Shown piece by piece: positions 36,219 through 45,129 of a stretch of DNA of 64,000 bases; position 1 is the stretch's first letter; each line of letters begins with the position of its first letter. This DNA is from Azospirillum lipoferum 4B (GTDB taxonomy: Bacteria > Pseudomonadota > Alphaproteobacteria > Azospirillales > Azospirillaceae), in NCBI RefSeq assembly GCF_000283655.1, contig NC_016624.1, positions 124,001 to 188,000 on the forward strand, in the 5' to 3' direction. A program made the translations under genes and the position numbers. The notes under the pieces are model-generated. The model did no database searches. It was given only the letters and a program-made list of their open reading frames with translations, and had not been told where the DNA came from.

Positions 36219-36998
36219 TCAGCGGACGGCGACGGACTGCTTGGCCGGAACGGCGGCGACCTTCTGCTTCGGCTTGGCCGGAGCGGCGGCCTTGGCCGGG
36301 GCCTTCGCCTTGGCTACAGTCGCCTTCGGGGCGGCCGGAGCCGGGGCGGCCTGGGCGACGGCAATGACCGGGTCCGGACCGCTGACCACCTTCACGTCGC
36401 AGAGCGGGCGGCTGGCCAGATGCATCAGGCCGGCGTTCTTCTCGTCCGCGGTCAGGATGCGCAGATCCTCGGGGGTCAGGTCCTTGGCGGCGACCGACCG
36501 GTCGACGAAGTTGGCGCAATATTGCGCGATGCCGATGGTGGAGGCGCGGCGGCTGATCTCGTTCGCCAGCTCCGTGCGGAACATGTCGAACTGGCGGGTG
36601 GCGTTGCCGCCGCTGCCGGCGCGCTTGTAATAGCTGATCAGCGACGCTTCGGAATTGGACAGCAGCGCGCGGTTCTTGATCGAGAAGTCCTGGTAGAGGT
36701 CGAAGGGCTTCTTGTCCGGCACCACGGTGCGGCAGGTCAGGCCGACCACCATCATCTCGGTGTGCAGGCGCATCATCTGCTCGGCCGCATGTTCGGCGCG
36801 GTTGTAGCAGGCGGGCGCGGCCGGGGTGCTGGCCTTGGTCGGGCGCGCCTTGGCGGCGGCCGTCTTCGCCGGCGGCTTCGCAGCCTCCTTGGCGGCGGCC
36901 GCGCTGGCGGGCGCTGGCAGTGCGAGCAGCGCGCCGAGGACGGCGGCGCCGGTCAGGGCTTTCAGGGAGAGGCGAAGGGCAGCGCGCTGGCGACTCAT
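36219..36998 (-). CDS. Secreted unknown protein with Lys/Ala/Pro-rich ends
   Basis: A 259-residue protein with a signal peptide (MSRQRAALRLSLKALTGAAV, cleavage near APASA). A basic Lys/Ala/Pro stretch follows (KEAAKPPAKTAAAKARPT), then a folded core of about 150 residues (CYNRAEHAAEQMMRLHTEMM, FDLYQDFSIKNRALL, GIAQYCANFVDRSVAAKDL) and a second Lys/Ala/Pro tail. The core has four or so cysteines (for example ACYN, LTCRT, QYCAN, PLCDV) that could form disulphides. The histone-tail-like ends could bind cell-wall or nucleic-acid polymers. I do not recognise a family. The terminator at 36052-36084 follows it. Confidence 0.75.
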   Translation of the reverse strand: MSRQRAALRLSLKALTGAAVLGALLALPAPASAAAAKEAAKPPAKTAAAKARPTKASTPAAPACYNRAEHAAEQMMRLHTEMMVVGLTCRTVVPDKKPFDLYQDFSIKNRALLSNSEASLISYYKRAGSGGNATRQFDMFRTELANEISRRASTIGIAQYCANFVDRSVAAKDLTPEDLRILTADEKNAGLMHLASRPLCDVKVVSGPDPVIAVAQAAPAPAAPKATVAKAKAPAKAAAPAKPKQKVAAVPAKQSVAVR

Positions 36999-37266
36999 CA
37001 GGGGCTCCGGTGGCGCGGTACGGTAGGACGGGTTGGGGCGGAACAGGGGACCGCCCGACAGTCGGCGACCTTCTACCCGAACACCGGGGCCGGTCAATGG
37101 TATTTGCCTGCCGCTTGCGTTTTGTCCCACGACCGCGGCGGAGTCGACACGCCGGGTCGTGACCTGTTCCTTCGGCACCTGTCCGTCCTGGCAATCGCCA
37201 TCGCTGGACGCCGCGGTGGCGGCGACGCTATGGATGGGTATTCCATCGTCAGACAGGTCACGCGGC

Positions 37267-38268
37267 ATGGCAGCCACCGGATCAGAAGCGGCCGGAACTG
37301 GGTTGGGCGGCACTGGATTGAACGGATCGGGTTTTGCCGGCGGGCACCGCATCGGCATCGATCTGGGCGGCACCAAGACGGAGGGCATCCTGCTCGACCG
37401 TCAGGGACATGAGATGGCCCGCCACAGGGTTCCCACGCCCAAGGGCGATTACGACGGGACGGTCGCGACGATCCGCGCCCTGGTCGCAAGGCTGGAGGGC
37501 GTAATCCCCGCCGGTGGCAAGGCGACGGTCGGGTTGGGCATTCCCGGCGCCATCTCCCCGGCCAGCGGGCTGGTCAAGAACGCCAACTCCACCTGGCTGA
37601 TCGGGAGGGATTTCACCCGCGATCTCGTCCAGGCGCTCGGCCGGCCGGTGCGGATCGAGAATGACGCCAACTGCCTTGCGGTGTCGGAGGCGACCGACGG
37701 CGCCGGGGCCGGCTGCGGCGTGGTGTTCGCGGCGATCCTCGGCACCGGCTGCGGCGCCGGCATCGTCGTGCATGGCCGGCCGCTCGGCGGGCGCAACGCC
37801 ATCGCCGGGGAGTGGGGGCACAATCCCCTGCCCTGGCCGACGGACGCGGAACGGCCAGGCCCGGCCTGCTACTGCGGCAAGCATGGCTGCCTGGAGACCT
37901 TCGTTTCCGGGCCGGCGGTGGCGGCGGACCATCTGGCGGCCACCGGCGAGGCACTGGACGCCGCAACCATCCTCTCACGCGCCGACGACGCCCCCGGATG
38001 CGCCGCGACGGCGGAGCGGCTGGTCGGGCGGCTGGCCCGCGGGCTGGCCGCGGTGACCAACCTGCTGGATCCGGACGTGATCGTGCTGGGCGGCGGCCTG
38101 TCGAACGCGGATCTGCTGTATGACCGGCTGCCGGCGGCGATGGAACCCTGGGCCTTCACCGACCGGCTGGACACGCCGGTGCGTCGCGCCCGCCATGGCG
38201 ATTCCAGTGGCGTGCGCGGCGCTGCGTGGTTGTGGCGGCCGGGCGAGATGCCGGACACGGATTACTGA
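37267..38268 (+). CDS. ROK-family sugar kinase (fructokinase/N-acetylhexosamine kinase type)
   Basis: A 333-residue ROK kinase that phosphorylates a hexose or aminosugar with ATP. The ATP-binding motif is IGIDLGGTKTEGILLD near residue 30. The catalytic Asp is in RIENDANCLAVSEA near residue 138, and the ROK zinc-binding CYCGKHGCLETFVSG is near residue 200. The second glycine motif is VIVLGGGLSN. The first 25 residues are a Gly/Ser-rich leader (GTGLGGTGLNGSGFAGG) not usual in the family, so a start nearer residue 28 is possible. The sugar cannot be fixed from sequence. It converges on a small secreted-protein gene. Confidence 0.9.
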   Translation: MAATGSEAAGTGLGGTGLNGSGFAGGHRIGIDLGGTKTEGILLDRQGHEMARHRVPTPKGDYDGTVATIRALVARLEGVIPAGGKATVGLGIPGAISPASGLVKNANSTWLIGRDFTRDLVQALGRPVRIENDANCLAVSEATDGAGAGCGVVFAAILGTGCGAGIVVHGRPLGGRNAIAGEWGHNPLPWPTDAERPGPACYCGKHGCLETFVSGPAVAADHLAATGEALDAATILSRADDAPGCAATAERLVGRLARGLAAVTNLLDPDVIVLGGGLSNADLLYDRLPAAMEPWAFTDRLDTPVRRARHGDSSGVRGAAWLWRPGEMPDTDY

Positions 38269-38276
38269 GGCGCGGA

Positions 38277-38684
38277 TTACTGAGGCTGGGCCGTCCGCGG
38301 CGTCGGCGGGGCGTCGGCGCTGCGCGGCGGCGCCATCACCCGCCGGGCGGCGGCCGGGTCCACCGGCGGCGGCGTCAGCGAATGGGTGTTGGAATAGTGG
38401 CGGTTCGTCCGCTTCACGTCGGTGCCGTAGCGCGTCATGCCGGCGCGGTGCCCGCCCGATTTCGTCGCGCCCCAGTGGGACGGCGCCGGGCCGGGGAGCG
38501 GCTGCGCCTGATCCATGTTGCGCATGAAGGGACCGGTCGGCACCATCTGGTCGTACACCCAGGGCGCATAGTCCTGCTTCTGGGCGTTGGCCGGCAGCGA
38601 CAGTGCCGCCATCCCCAGGACGGAAAGGGCGGCGACGGCAGCAGTCCTAGCGGCGGCTTTGGCAGCGGAAACAACGCGGGTCAT
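38277..38684 (-). CDS. Small secreted unknown protein
   Basis: A 135-residue protein with an N-terminal signal peptide (AAVAALSVLGMAALSLPANA, cleaved before QKQD). The mature part is short, polar and Pro/Ser/Thr-rich: YAPWVYDQMVPTGPFMRNMD, SHWGATKSGGHRAGMTRYG and SLTPPPVDPAAARRV. No domain is recognised, and the mature protein is probably periplasmic and partly disordered. Its stop codon lies within a 15-base tandem duplication shared with the end of the ROK gene. Confidence 0.65.
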   Translation of the reverse strand: MTRVVSAAKAAARTAAVAALSVLGMAALSLPANAQKQDYAPWVYDQMVPTGPFMRNMDQAQPLPGPAPSHWGATKSGGHRAGMTRYGTDVKRTNRHYSNTHSLTPPPVDPAAARRVMAPPRSADAPPTPRTAQPQ

Positions 38685-38817
38685 CGAACAGGCACCTTTC
38701 GTCCGGAAAAACGGATCCGAAGATGCAGTCGAGCGGAAAGCGCCCGCGCCGTCCAATGCGGAGGCGCGTTACCCATCCCGGCAGGCCCATCCCCAACCGG
38801 GGGGGGTTCCCCTGCCC

Positions 38818-40509
38818 TTATGACGCAGGCAGGCGGTAGAGCGTGAGGTGCAGGCGCTTGCCGGTGTTGTAGTTGAATCCGGCCAGTTCCGCCAACGGCA
38901 GCGGCGTTGCCGTGCCCAGGCTGTCGAGGAAGGCGGCGGCCTCCCGGTCCTCCACCAGGGCCAGACCGCAGGCGCGGTCCGACAGCAGATGCGTTGCCGC
39001 ACCGGTGCCATGGACCAGCTTGGTGGGCGTGCCCAGCAGGAAGACGAGGCTCGGCTCGGAATAGCCGGCGGAGGCGACGACACTGTCGGCGCAGGGCCGG
39101 ACCTGCGCCACCGCACGGGCGGCCTGCCGGCTGACCCAGACCCCGTCGATGTTCGGCAGCACCGCGGCGTAAGTGCCGACATAGAGCAGGGCAGCGGCCC
39201 CCACCCCGGCGGCGAGCCCCATCCGCCGCTCGCCCCCAAGCAACAGATGCGGGGCGAGCGCGAAGAGTCCGCCCACCGCCGGCACCAGCGACACCGCGAT
39301 CGGATCGATCCGCTGGCCGACCAGCCAGGGAATCACCGCGACCGCCAGGGTCAACGCGCCGAAGCCGATGACGCCGAGCGCCACGGCGGCGGCCGTCAGC
39401 CAGCGGCGCGGCCGTTCGCGGCTGCGGTCGAAATTGTCGAGTAGGGCCGCCGCGGCCAGGGCGGCGATGGCCGGGAAGACGGGCAGCGTGTAATGCAGCA
39501 GCTTGGTCGGCACCGCCTCGAACACCAGCCAGCTTGGGACGATCCAGGCGATGCAGAAGCGCACGGCGTCCAGCCGGCGGCGTGCCCAGGTCCAGGGAAC
39601 CGCCAGCAGGGCCAACAGCGACCAGGGGGCGAAGGTGACCCAGAAGGTGCCGAGATAATAGCCCGGCGGCAGGCCCTTGCCCTCCTGCCCGCCGGACACC
39701 TTGCCCAGCATGTCGTGGCCGACGGATTCGGCGAAGAAGGCGCCCTTGCTCTTGATGGCGATGGCGATCAGCCAGGGCGCGGCGATGGCGACGACGATGC
39801 CGAGCCCGGCCAGCGGCTTCAGCCGTTTCAGCCAGCCGGCCTCGCGGTCCCACAGGGCCAGCACCAGCGCCGTGCTGCCGGACACCAGCAGGACCATCGG
39901 CCCCTTGACCAGAACGCCGATGCCGGCGGCGATCCAGAACAGCAGCGGCGCGGTCCAGGCGGCCCGCCCGGCGGGAGCCTGATCGCGGCGGGTGAGGTAC
40001 AGCTGCGCCAACACCGCCTGCCCGATCACCACGGTGGCGAGCAGGACGGCGTCGGTCTTGGCCATCCGCGCCTCGACGCCCAGAACGACGCAGGAGGCCA
40101 TCATCAGCCCGGCGATGAAGCCGGCCGGACCGCCGAACAGCCGAGCCGCCGTCCAGGCGCTGACGAGCACCGCCAGAATTGCGCCCAGGAAGGACGGGAT
40201 GCGGTAGGTCCAAATCAGCTTTTCGGTGCCCACCGGAACGCCGCGCACCGCTTCGGCCACGGCGGTCGCCGCGGTCTGCAACCAATAGATGCCGACCGGC
40301 TTCTTGTAGCGCGTCTCGTCCTGGAAGCGGATGTCGACGAAATTGCCGCTGTCCAGCATCTGGGAGGAGGCCTGGGCGAAGCGTGCCTCGTCCCGGTCGA
40401 AGGGCGGCAGCACGGTGAAGCCCGGCAGGAACAATGCGGCGGCGATCAGCGCCAGCAGCGCATAGGCCCAGACCGGCAGAGCGGCGCGCGGCAGGGGGGC
40501 TGCGGTCAC
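38818..40509 (-). CDS. ArnT-like lipid-linked glycosyltransferase (GT39/GT83)
   Basis: A 563-residue inner-membrane protein of the ArnT/PMT superfamily, which moves a sugar from an undecaprenyl-phosphate donor to lipid A or another periplasmic acceptor. After the first membrane segment comes FDRDEARFAQASSQMLDSG with the catalytic-type Asp-Glu pair, then TRYKKPVGIYWLQT, both ArnT hallmarks. Around eleven membrane segments and a C-terminal periplasmic domain follow. The GTG start at 40509 overlaps the stop of the LAB_N gene (GTGA), so translation is coupled. With the GT2 and LAB_N genes it forms a glycolipid-modification trio. Confidence 0.87.
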   Translation of the reverse strand: MTAAPLPRAALPVWAYALLALIAAALFLPGFTVLPPFDRDEARFAQASSQMLDSGNFVDIRFQDETRYKKPVGIYWLQTAATAVAEAVRGVPVGTEKLIWTYRIPSFLGAILAVLVSAWTAARLFGGPAGFIAGLMMASCVVLGVEARMAKTDAVLLATVVIGQAVLAQLYLTRRDQAPAGRAAWTAPLLFWIAAGIGVLVKGPMVLLVSGSTALVLALWDREAGWLKRLKPLAGLGIVVAIAAPWLIAIAIKSKGAFFAESVGHDMLGKVSGGQEGKGLPPGYYLGTFWVTFAPWSLLALLAVPWTWARRRLDAVRFCIAWIVPSWLVFEAVPTKLLHYTLPVFPAIAALAAAALLDNFDRSRERPRRWLTAAAVALGVIGFGALTLAVAVIPWLVGQRIDPIAVSLVPAVGGLFALAPHLLLGGERRMGLAAGVGAAALLYVGTYAAVLPNIDGVWVSRQAARAVAQVRPCADSVVASAGYSEPSLVFLLGTPTKLVHGTGAATHLLSDRACGLALVEDREAAAFLDSLGTATPLPLAELAGFNYNTGKRLHLTLYRLPAS

Positions 40510-40841
40510 GATTTGCTCGGCACCGCATCGCCGGCGGCCACCGACTTCTTGTGGGTCCAGACGAAATAGACGTTGCGGGCGTAGATCACCAGCCCCATCC
40601 CCTGCCCCAGCATGAAGACCGGGTCGAAGCGGTAGAAGGCATAGGCGAACAGCATCACGCCGCCGCCCAGCAAGAAATACCAAAACAGCTCCGGCACCAC
40701 GCTGCGCCGCGCCTTTTCGCTGGCGATCCACTGCACGACGAAGCGCATGGTGAACATCAGCTGGGCGAAGAAGCCGATGCCGACCCAGATCAGGTCGGTC
40801 GTGCTCTGTTCTTGGAACCAGGCCGCAGCGCGCTCAAGCAT
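40506..40841 (-). CDS. LAB_N-domain membrane protein
   Basis: A 111-residue membrane protein with the lipid-A-biosynthesis N-terminal (LAB_N) domain. Three hydrophobic segments are visible, with IWVGIGFFAQLMFTMRFVVQ, VPELFWYFLLGGGVMLFAYA and GMGLVIYARNVYFVW. The WxxSEKxRRSVVPxxFWxFSL-type block is well conserved. Such proteins sit with ArnT-like and GT2 genes and are thought to help handle or flip lipid-linked sugars; the exact role is not established. It overlaps the ArnT-like gene by 4 bases. The ATG at 40841 has an AGGA upstream. Confidence 0.85.
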   Translation of the reverse strand: MLERAAAWFQEQSTTDLIWVGIGFFAQLMFTMRFVVQWIASEKARRSVVPELFWYFLLGGGVMLFAYAFYRFDPVFMLGQGMGLVIYARNVYFVWTHKKSVAAGDAVPSKS

Positions 40842-40891
40842 CGTAGAAATCCTGTCCCGAAAGGGTCTTATGGTCGCAAGCGTAAGGTCGG

Positions 40892-41653
40892 TCAGAGGCG
40901 TTCGGAGACCGGCGACAGCTTCGTCCGCCGCTTCAGCCAATAGACGCCCAGCAGATCGACCACGCCGATCAGCCCGCGCCGCCAGTTGTTGTATTTTGAC
41001 ACGCCGCGTTCACGCGGGCGATGGTTCACCGGCACATAAGCCACCGGATGGCCGTGGGCGCGGAACAGGGCCGGCAGGAACCGGTGCATCGCCCCGAAGA
41101 AGGGCAGGTCGAGGAAGGCGTCGCGGCGGAACAGCTTCAGGCCGCAGCCGCTGTCGGTGCAGCCATCCTGCAGGAGGGACTGGCGGACGGCATTGGCGAA
41201 TTTCGAGGCCCAGCGCTTGGACAGGGTGTCCTGCCGCTTCCTGCGCAGGCCGCCGACCAGAACCGGAGCACCGGCCTCGCCCGTCGACACCAGGGCGAAC
41301 AGCGCCGGGATGTCGGCCGGGTCGTTCTGCCCGTCGCCGTCGAGGGTGACGACGAATTCGCCGCGCGCCGCCTTGACGCCGCTGCGCACCGCGGCGCTCT
41401 GGCCGGACCGGTTGACATGACGCAGCACGCGCAGCCGGCCGGCCTCGACCGCCGGAGCCAGCCGTGCCTGGGTGTCGTCGTCGGACTGGTCGTCGACGAA
41501 GATGATCTCGAAACCGCCCACCGGTGTTAGCGCCCGCTCGATCTCTTCGAGCAGCGGCAGCACGTTGTCGGCCTCGTTGAAGACGGGGACAACGACCGAC
41601 AGCCGCACCGGCTGGCCGCTCTCCGGATAAATGCTCACGGTTTGCCATCCCAT
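40892..41653 (-). CDS. Family 2 glycosyltransferase (DPM1/ArnC-like)
   Basis: A GT2 enzyme of about 253 residues that probably loads a sugar from a nucleotide donor onto polyprenyl phosphate. The GT-A fold is clear: VVVPVFNEADNVLPLLEEIE, FVDDQSDDDTQ, and the DxD region as VVTLDGDGQNDPADIPAL. The acceptor-side motif FRRDAFLDLPFFGAMHRFLP is also typical. No C-terminal membrane anchors of the ArnC type are present. It is first in the trio with the LAB_N and ArnT-like genes on the same strand, 50 bases apart. ATG at 41653 is chosen; a GTG at 41638 is an alternative. Confidence 0.88.
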   Translation of the reverse strand: MGWQTVSIYPESGQPVRLSVVVPVFNEADNVLPLLEEIERALTPVGGFEIIFVDDQSDDDTQARLAPAVEAGRLRVLRHVNRSGQSAAVRSGVKAARGEFVVTLDGDGQNDPADIPALFALVSTGEAGAPVLVGGLRRKRQDTLSKRWASKFANAVRQSLLQDGCTDSGCGLKLFRRDAFLDLPFFGAMHRFLPALFRAHGHPVAYVPVNHRPRERGVSKYNNWRRGLIGVVDLLGVYWLKRRTKLSPVSERL

Positions 41654-41703
41654 TCGCCAAACGGGCCGCAAATTACTCTCGCGGCGCGGCGAACGGTAGC
41701 GGA

Positions 41704-41748
41704 AAAGGATGAGACGGAAGCGGGGCAGATCCCCGCTCCCGTCTCATC
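41704..41748 (-). terminator. Terminator after the degP-type gene
   Basis: Long arms (about 18 bases with one mismatch: GATGAGACGGaAGCGGGG at 41708-41725 against 41731-41748) form a hairpin, followed on the minus strand by CCTTTTCC. It lies 20 bases beyond the protease stop codon. Confidence 0.8.
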
Positions 41749-41767
41749 GGCCGGGATTCGACCCGGA

Positions 41768-43396
41768 TTACCCCTTGTTTCCGTCCAGCGGAAGCGGGAC
41801 ATAACGCAGGTCGCCGCCGCGGCTGACCAGCATCAGCAGCGTCTTGCGCCCCTGTTCCTTGGCCTTGGCGATACGGCTTTCCAGATCGGCAGGCGTGGCC
41901 ACCGGCTCCTGCCCCGCCTCGACGATGACGTCGCCGAGGTCGAGTCCGCGCTGTGAGGCGACGCTGCCGCCGTCCACCTCCGTCACCACCACCCCGGCGA
42001 CATCCTCGCCGATGGAAAAGGTTTCGCGCAGGCCGGGGGTAAGGGGGGCGAGCTTGAGGCCGAGCGCAGACCTGCTCTCCTCCGGCTCGGCGGAGCGGGG
42101 AGCGCCGCTCGAGCCGGACATCGCCAGCTGCTGCGGCTCGTTGCGCAGTTCGCCGAGCGTCACCTGCACCGATTCCTGCTTGCCGCCGCGCATCACGGTC
42201 AACGGCACCTCGCTGCCGATCCCGGTCGAGGCGACAAGGCGCGGCAGCTCGCGCATCTGCTCCAGCGGCTTGCCGTTGAAGGCGGTGATGACGTCGCCCT
42301 GGCGCAGGCCGGCAGAGGCCGCCGGGCTGTCGGGCGAAACGCTGGTGACCAGTGCGCCGCCGGTGCCGTCCATGCCCAGGCTCTCGGCGATGTCCGGCGT
42401 CACCCGCTGGACCTGGACGCCCAGCCAGCCGCGCCGCACCTTGCCGCCGTCCTTCAGCTGGTCGATGATCGGCTTGGCCAGCGAGGACGGAATGGCGAAG
42501 CCGATGCCCACCGACCCGCCGGTGGGCGAATAGATCGCAGTGTTGATGCCGATCACCGCACCGCTGGCATCATAGAGCGGCCCGCCGGAATTGCCGCGGT
42601 TGATGGCGGCGTCGGTCTGCAGATACTCGTCGTAGGGACCCTGCTGGATGTCGCGGGCGCGGGCCGACAGAATGCCGGCGGTCACCGACCCGCCGAGCCC
42701 GAACGGGTTGCCGATGGCGACCACCCAGTCGCCGACCTCAACCGCTTCGCTGTCGCCCCAATGGGCGGCGGCCAGCGGCTTGTCGCTTTCGACCTTCAAA
42801 AGCGCCAGATCGGTCGGCGCATCGGACCCCACCAGCTTGGCCGGCAGCCGGGTGCCGTCATGCAGGGTGACGGCGATCTCCGCCGCATCGGCGACGACAT
42901 GGCTGTTGGTGATGATCAGGCCGGCGGGATCGATGATGAAGCCGGAACCGAGCGCCATGCTGGGCAAGCCCCCCGGTCCGCCGCCCGGTCCGCCATTCGG
43001 ACCGCCATTCGGGCCGCCTTCCGGCGCGCCGTTGGGCGGACCGCCGCGCTGGCGGTTGCGGAACTCGCGGAAGAACTCCTCCAGCGGCGAGCCGGGGGGC
43101 ACGTCCATCCCCTCCGGCAGGCGACCGCCGCCGGAGGCCTGCGGCGCCTGGGTGCTGGAGATGTTGACCACGGTATCGACCTGCGTCCGGGCGAGATCGC
43201 GGAAGGACGGCGGTGCGTAGGTCCGGCTGGCGTTGGGCGCAGGATTGACGCTGTTCGCGCCGGGCGCCTCCTGCGCGGCGGCGGGACCTGCGGGAAGCGC
43301 CGGCAACAGGACGGAACCGGCCAGCAGCGCGCGCAGCGCCGCAACCGGAAGGTGGCGGAAGGCGTGGGGAGAACGCGGAACGGACGCATGCGGCAT
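41768..43396 (-). CDS. DegP/HtrA-type periplasmic serine protease
   Basis: A 542-residue trypsin-like protease for envelope protein quality control. It has a long N-terminal region ending in a signal-like stretch (ALLAGSVLLPALPAGPAAAQ). The catalytic triad is His in IITNSHVVADA, Asp in APTDLALLKV and Ser in INRGNSGGPLYD. Two PDZ domains follow, with GWLGVQVQRVTPDIAESLG and a more degenerate second copy. Between residues about 105 and 150 lies a Gly/Pro/Asn-rich repeat (GGPNGGPNGGPGGGPGG), longer than the usual linker before the protease core. It is monocistronic, with its own terminator. Confidence 0.93.
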   Translation of the reverse strand: MPHASVPRSPHAFRHLPVAALRALLAGSVLLPALPAGPAAAQEAPGANSVNPAPNASRTYAPPSFRDLARTQVDTVVNISSTQAPQASGGGRLPEGMDVPPGSPLEEFFREFRNRQRGGPPNGAPEGGPNGGPNGGPGGGPGGLPSMALGSGFIIDPAGLIITNSHVVADAAEIAVTLHDGTRLPAKLVGSDAPTDLALLKVESDKPLAAAHWGDSEAVEVGDWVVAIGNPFGLGGSVTAGILSARARDIQQGPYDEYLQTDAAINRGNSGGPLYDASGAVIGINTAIYSPTGGSVGIGFAIPSSLAKPIIDQLKDGGKVRRGWLGVQVQRVTPDIAESLGMDGTGGALVTSVSPDSPAASAGLRQGDVITAFNGKPLEQMRELPRLVASTGIGSEVPLTVMRGGKQESVQVTLGELRNEPQQLAMSGSSGAPRSAEPEESRSALGLKLAPLTPGLRETFSIGEDVAGVVVTEVDGGSVASQRGLDLGDVIVEAGQEPVATPADLESRIAKAKEQGRKTLLMLVSRGGDLRYVPLPLDGNKG

Positions 43397-43861
43397 GGAC
43401 GGTCTCCGCAAAATCGGTGGGTCAAAACAGTTGGAGCCAACGGCCACCGCCCGCCGAGCCGACAAGTCCCGGTGACGGTCGGAACGCCCCGTTCAGGGAA
43501 ATTCCTGAAGTCAAAACACGGCCCCCCCCGTCCGGGGTCCATCGCATTTTTCAAAATACCCCACCACCGGCGGTTTCCGGTTCGCGCTTTTCATCCGTCG
43601 GCGGATTTTAAAAGCGGCGCCATCCACCAATCGTCGTGCCCCGTTGTGACGCCGAACACAAAATCACGATTCCGTGCAAAGTTATGCTGGCATTTTTGAG
43701 AAGAGTTTCCGATATTCATCCATACCGAAAACATCGCCCGCCAGCGTGAAGCCACGATGCTGCCGACGCACGCGCCCGCGTGGTCCCGCGTCGGAAGCGT
43801 GCGGTTCGGGTGGACATGCTGACGAATGACTGAAAATTCACTTTGGCAACCGAGCGATATA
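43397..43861. other. Intergenic region between divergent degP-type and HTH genes
   Basis: About 465 bases with a mixture of GC-rich and AT-rich tracts; the left part has a C8 run near 43523. It should contain both promoters. No RNA gene or clear operator stands out, and the 107-codon minus-strand frame here is not supported by codon use. Confidence 0.4.
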
Positions 43862-44740
43862 ATGAACGCAGAAACCGGGAGCGAACCGGAGTCTCCCAAG
43901 AAGCGTGGGCGCATTCCGCAGTCGGCGTGGCCCCAAATTCTTGAACGCTACCGCAGCGGTGCAACGCTTTCGGCCATCGCGCGCGAATTCGAATGCACGC
44001 CCAGCGCCATCTCCTACATCATCAAGAAGGCGGAGGCCGCAAGCGGCCAGGGCGACGCCGCCCAGGGTGATGACGACCAGGGCGATGCGCAGGCGGACGA
44101 CGCTCAGTCTTCCGCAGCGGCCGCACCGGCCGAGGAGACGTCCGCACCGGTGACCGCGGCTCCGGCCTCCCCGGCGGCCGAACCCGCTCCCGCCGCTCCC
44201 GCGGAAGCCGAAGCTCCCGCAGAGCCGCGCCGCGCCGGCCGCACGGTCCGCGGCACGCTGACCCGTGCCCCACGGACGGAACCGGCGGCCGATCCGGCTC
44301 CGGTCGAGACGCCTGCCGCTTCTCCGGCTCCGGCCCCGGCGGCGACCCCCGCTCCGGCGGCGCCGGCGCAGACGGAAACGCTGCGCCTGAACCGTCAGGA
44401 ACCCGCACCGGCTCCGGCTCCCGCAGCGGCTCCTGCGGCGGCTCCGGTCACGGCGGCCCCGGCGACGACGGATGCTCCGCGGACGGCAGGACAGCCGACC
44501 CCGCCGGTGGATGCGGTCGAAGGCCGCCTGCGCGACACCGCCAAGGCCTGCATCTCCGCCTATCGCGGCTGGCGTCAGCAGCCGAGCGAGGCGACCATCC
44601 AGTCGCTGTCCGACAGCGTGCACGAGCTGCGCAAGGCCCTGGCCCGCGTGGAGATCGACATGTCGGCCAGCCGGCGCGAGGAACAGGCGATTCGCCCGAT
44701 CCCGATCCCGGCGCACCGGGCATCGCGTCGCCCGAACTGA
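43862..44740 (+). CDS. HTH protein with a long Ala/Pro-rich linker
   Basis: About 292 residues in three parts. Residues 12-55 form a helix-turn-helix with a basic lead-in (KKRGRIPQSAWPQILERYRS, then LSAIAREFECTPSAISYIIKK), resembling resolvase/Myb-like DNA-binding helices. Residues 60-215 are almost only Ala, Pro, Glu and Thr and must be disordered. The last 75 residues form a helical domain (VEGRLRDTAKACISAYRGW, LSDSVHELRKALARVEIDM). No catalytic domain is seen. It may be a DNA-binding architectural protein or regulator. The start could also be 43826; neither ATG has a strong ribosome-binding site. Confidence 0.72.
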   Translation: MNAETGSEPESPKKRGRIPQSAWPQILERYRSGATLSAIAREFECTPSAISYIIKKAEAASGQGDAAQGDDDQGDAQADDAQSSAAAAPAEETSAPVTAAPASPAAEPAPAAPAEAEAPAEPRRAGRTVRGTLTRAPRTEPAADPAPVETPAASPAPAPAATPAPAAPAQTETLRLNRQEPAPAPAPAAAPAAAPVTAAPATTDAPRTAGQPTPPVDAVEGRLRDTAKACISAYRGWRQQPSEATIQSLSDSVHELRKALARVEIDMSASRREEQAIRPIPIPAHRASRRPN

Positions 44741-44806
44741 CCGGATTTTGAAAAGCGGGTCGCAAGGCCCTCTTTGCCGAGTCCTCGTTGAATGCCGCGT
44801 TTCAAA

Positions 44807-44840
44807 AAACCTCCGTCCCATCCTTTGGGGCGGAGGTTTT
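44807..44840 (+). terminator. Intrinsic terminator after the HTH gene
   Basis: AAAACCTCCG pairs with CGGAGGTTTT, extended by CCC/GGG, ending in a T4 run. It lies 67 bases after the stop codon and just before the tRNA gene. Confidence 0.85.
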
Positions 44841-44913
44841 CTGTTGGAGCAAAAATCAACGAAAAGGGGCTTGACGCCCACCCGATCGAAAGGCTAATCC
44901 TCTGCGCCCCGAT

Positions 44914-44999
44914 GGAAGGGTGGCCGAGTGGTTAAAGGCAGCAGACTGTAAATCTGCCCGCGTACGCGTACGCTGGTTCGAATCCAGCCCCTTCCACCA
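44914..44999 (+). tRNA. tRNA-Tyr (GUA anticodon)
   Basis: An 86-base class II tRNA. The acceptor GGAAGGG pairs with CCCTTCC, followed by A and an encoded CCA. The D-loop region is TGGCCGAGTGGTTAAAGGCA, the anticodon loop CTGTAAA has GTA at 44948-44950, the long variable arm is CGCGTACGCG-like, and the T-arm is GCTGGTTCGAATCCAGC. The long variable arm plus GUA identifies bacterial tRNA-Tyr. Confidence 0.97.
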
Positions 45000-45129
45000 T
45001 CGCACCATGGCGTGCGCCGCAGCAGACCTCCGAAGCAGACGGCCCACAGCAGACGGCAATGTCATGGCGGAGGCGCGATAGGCTCCCGAATTCTCAATTC
45101 CCGACTTTTGAAAAGCCTGTCCCGTGCCG

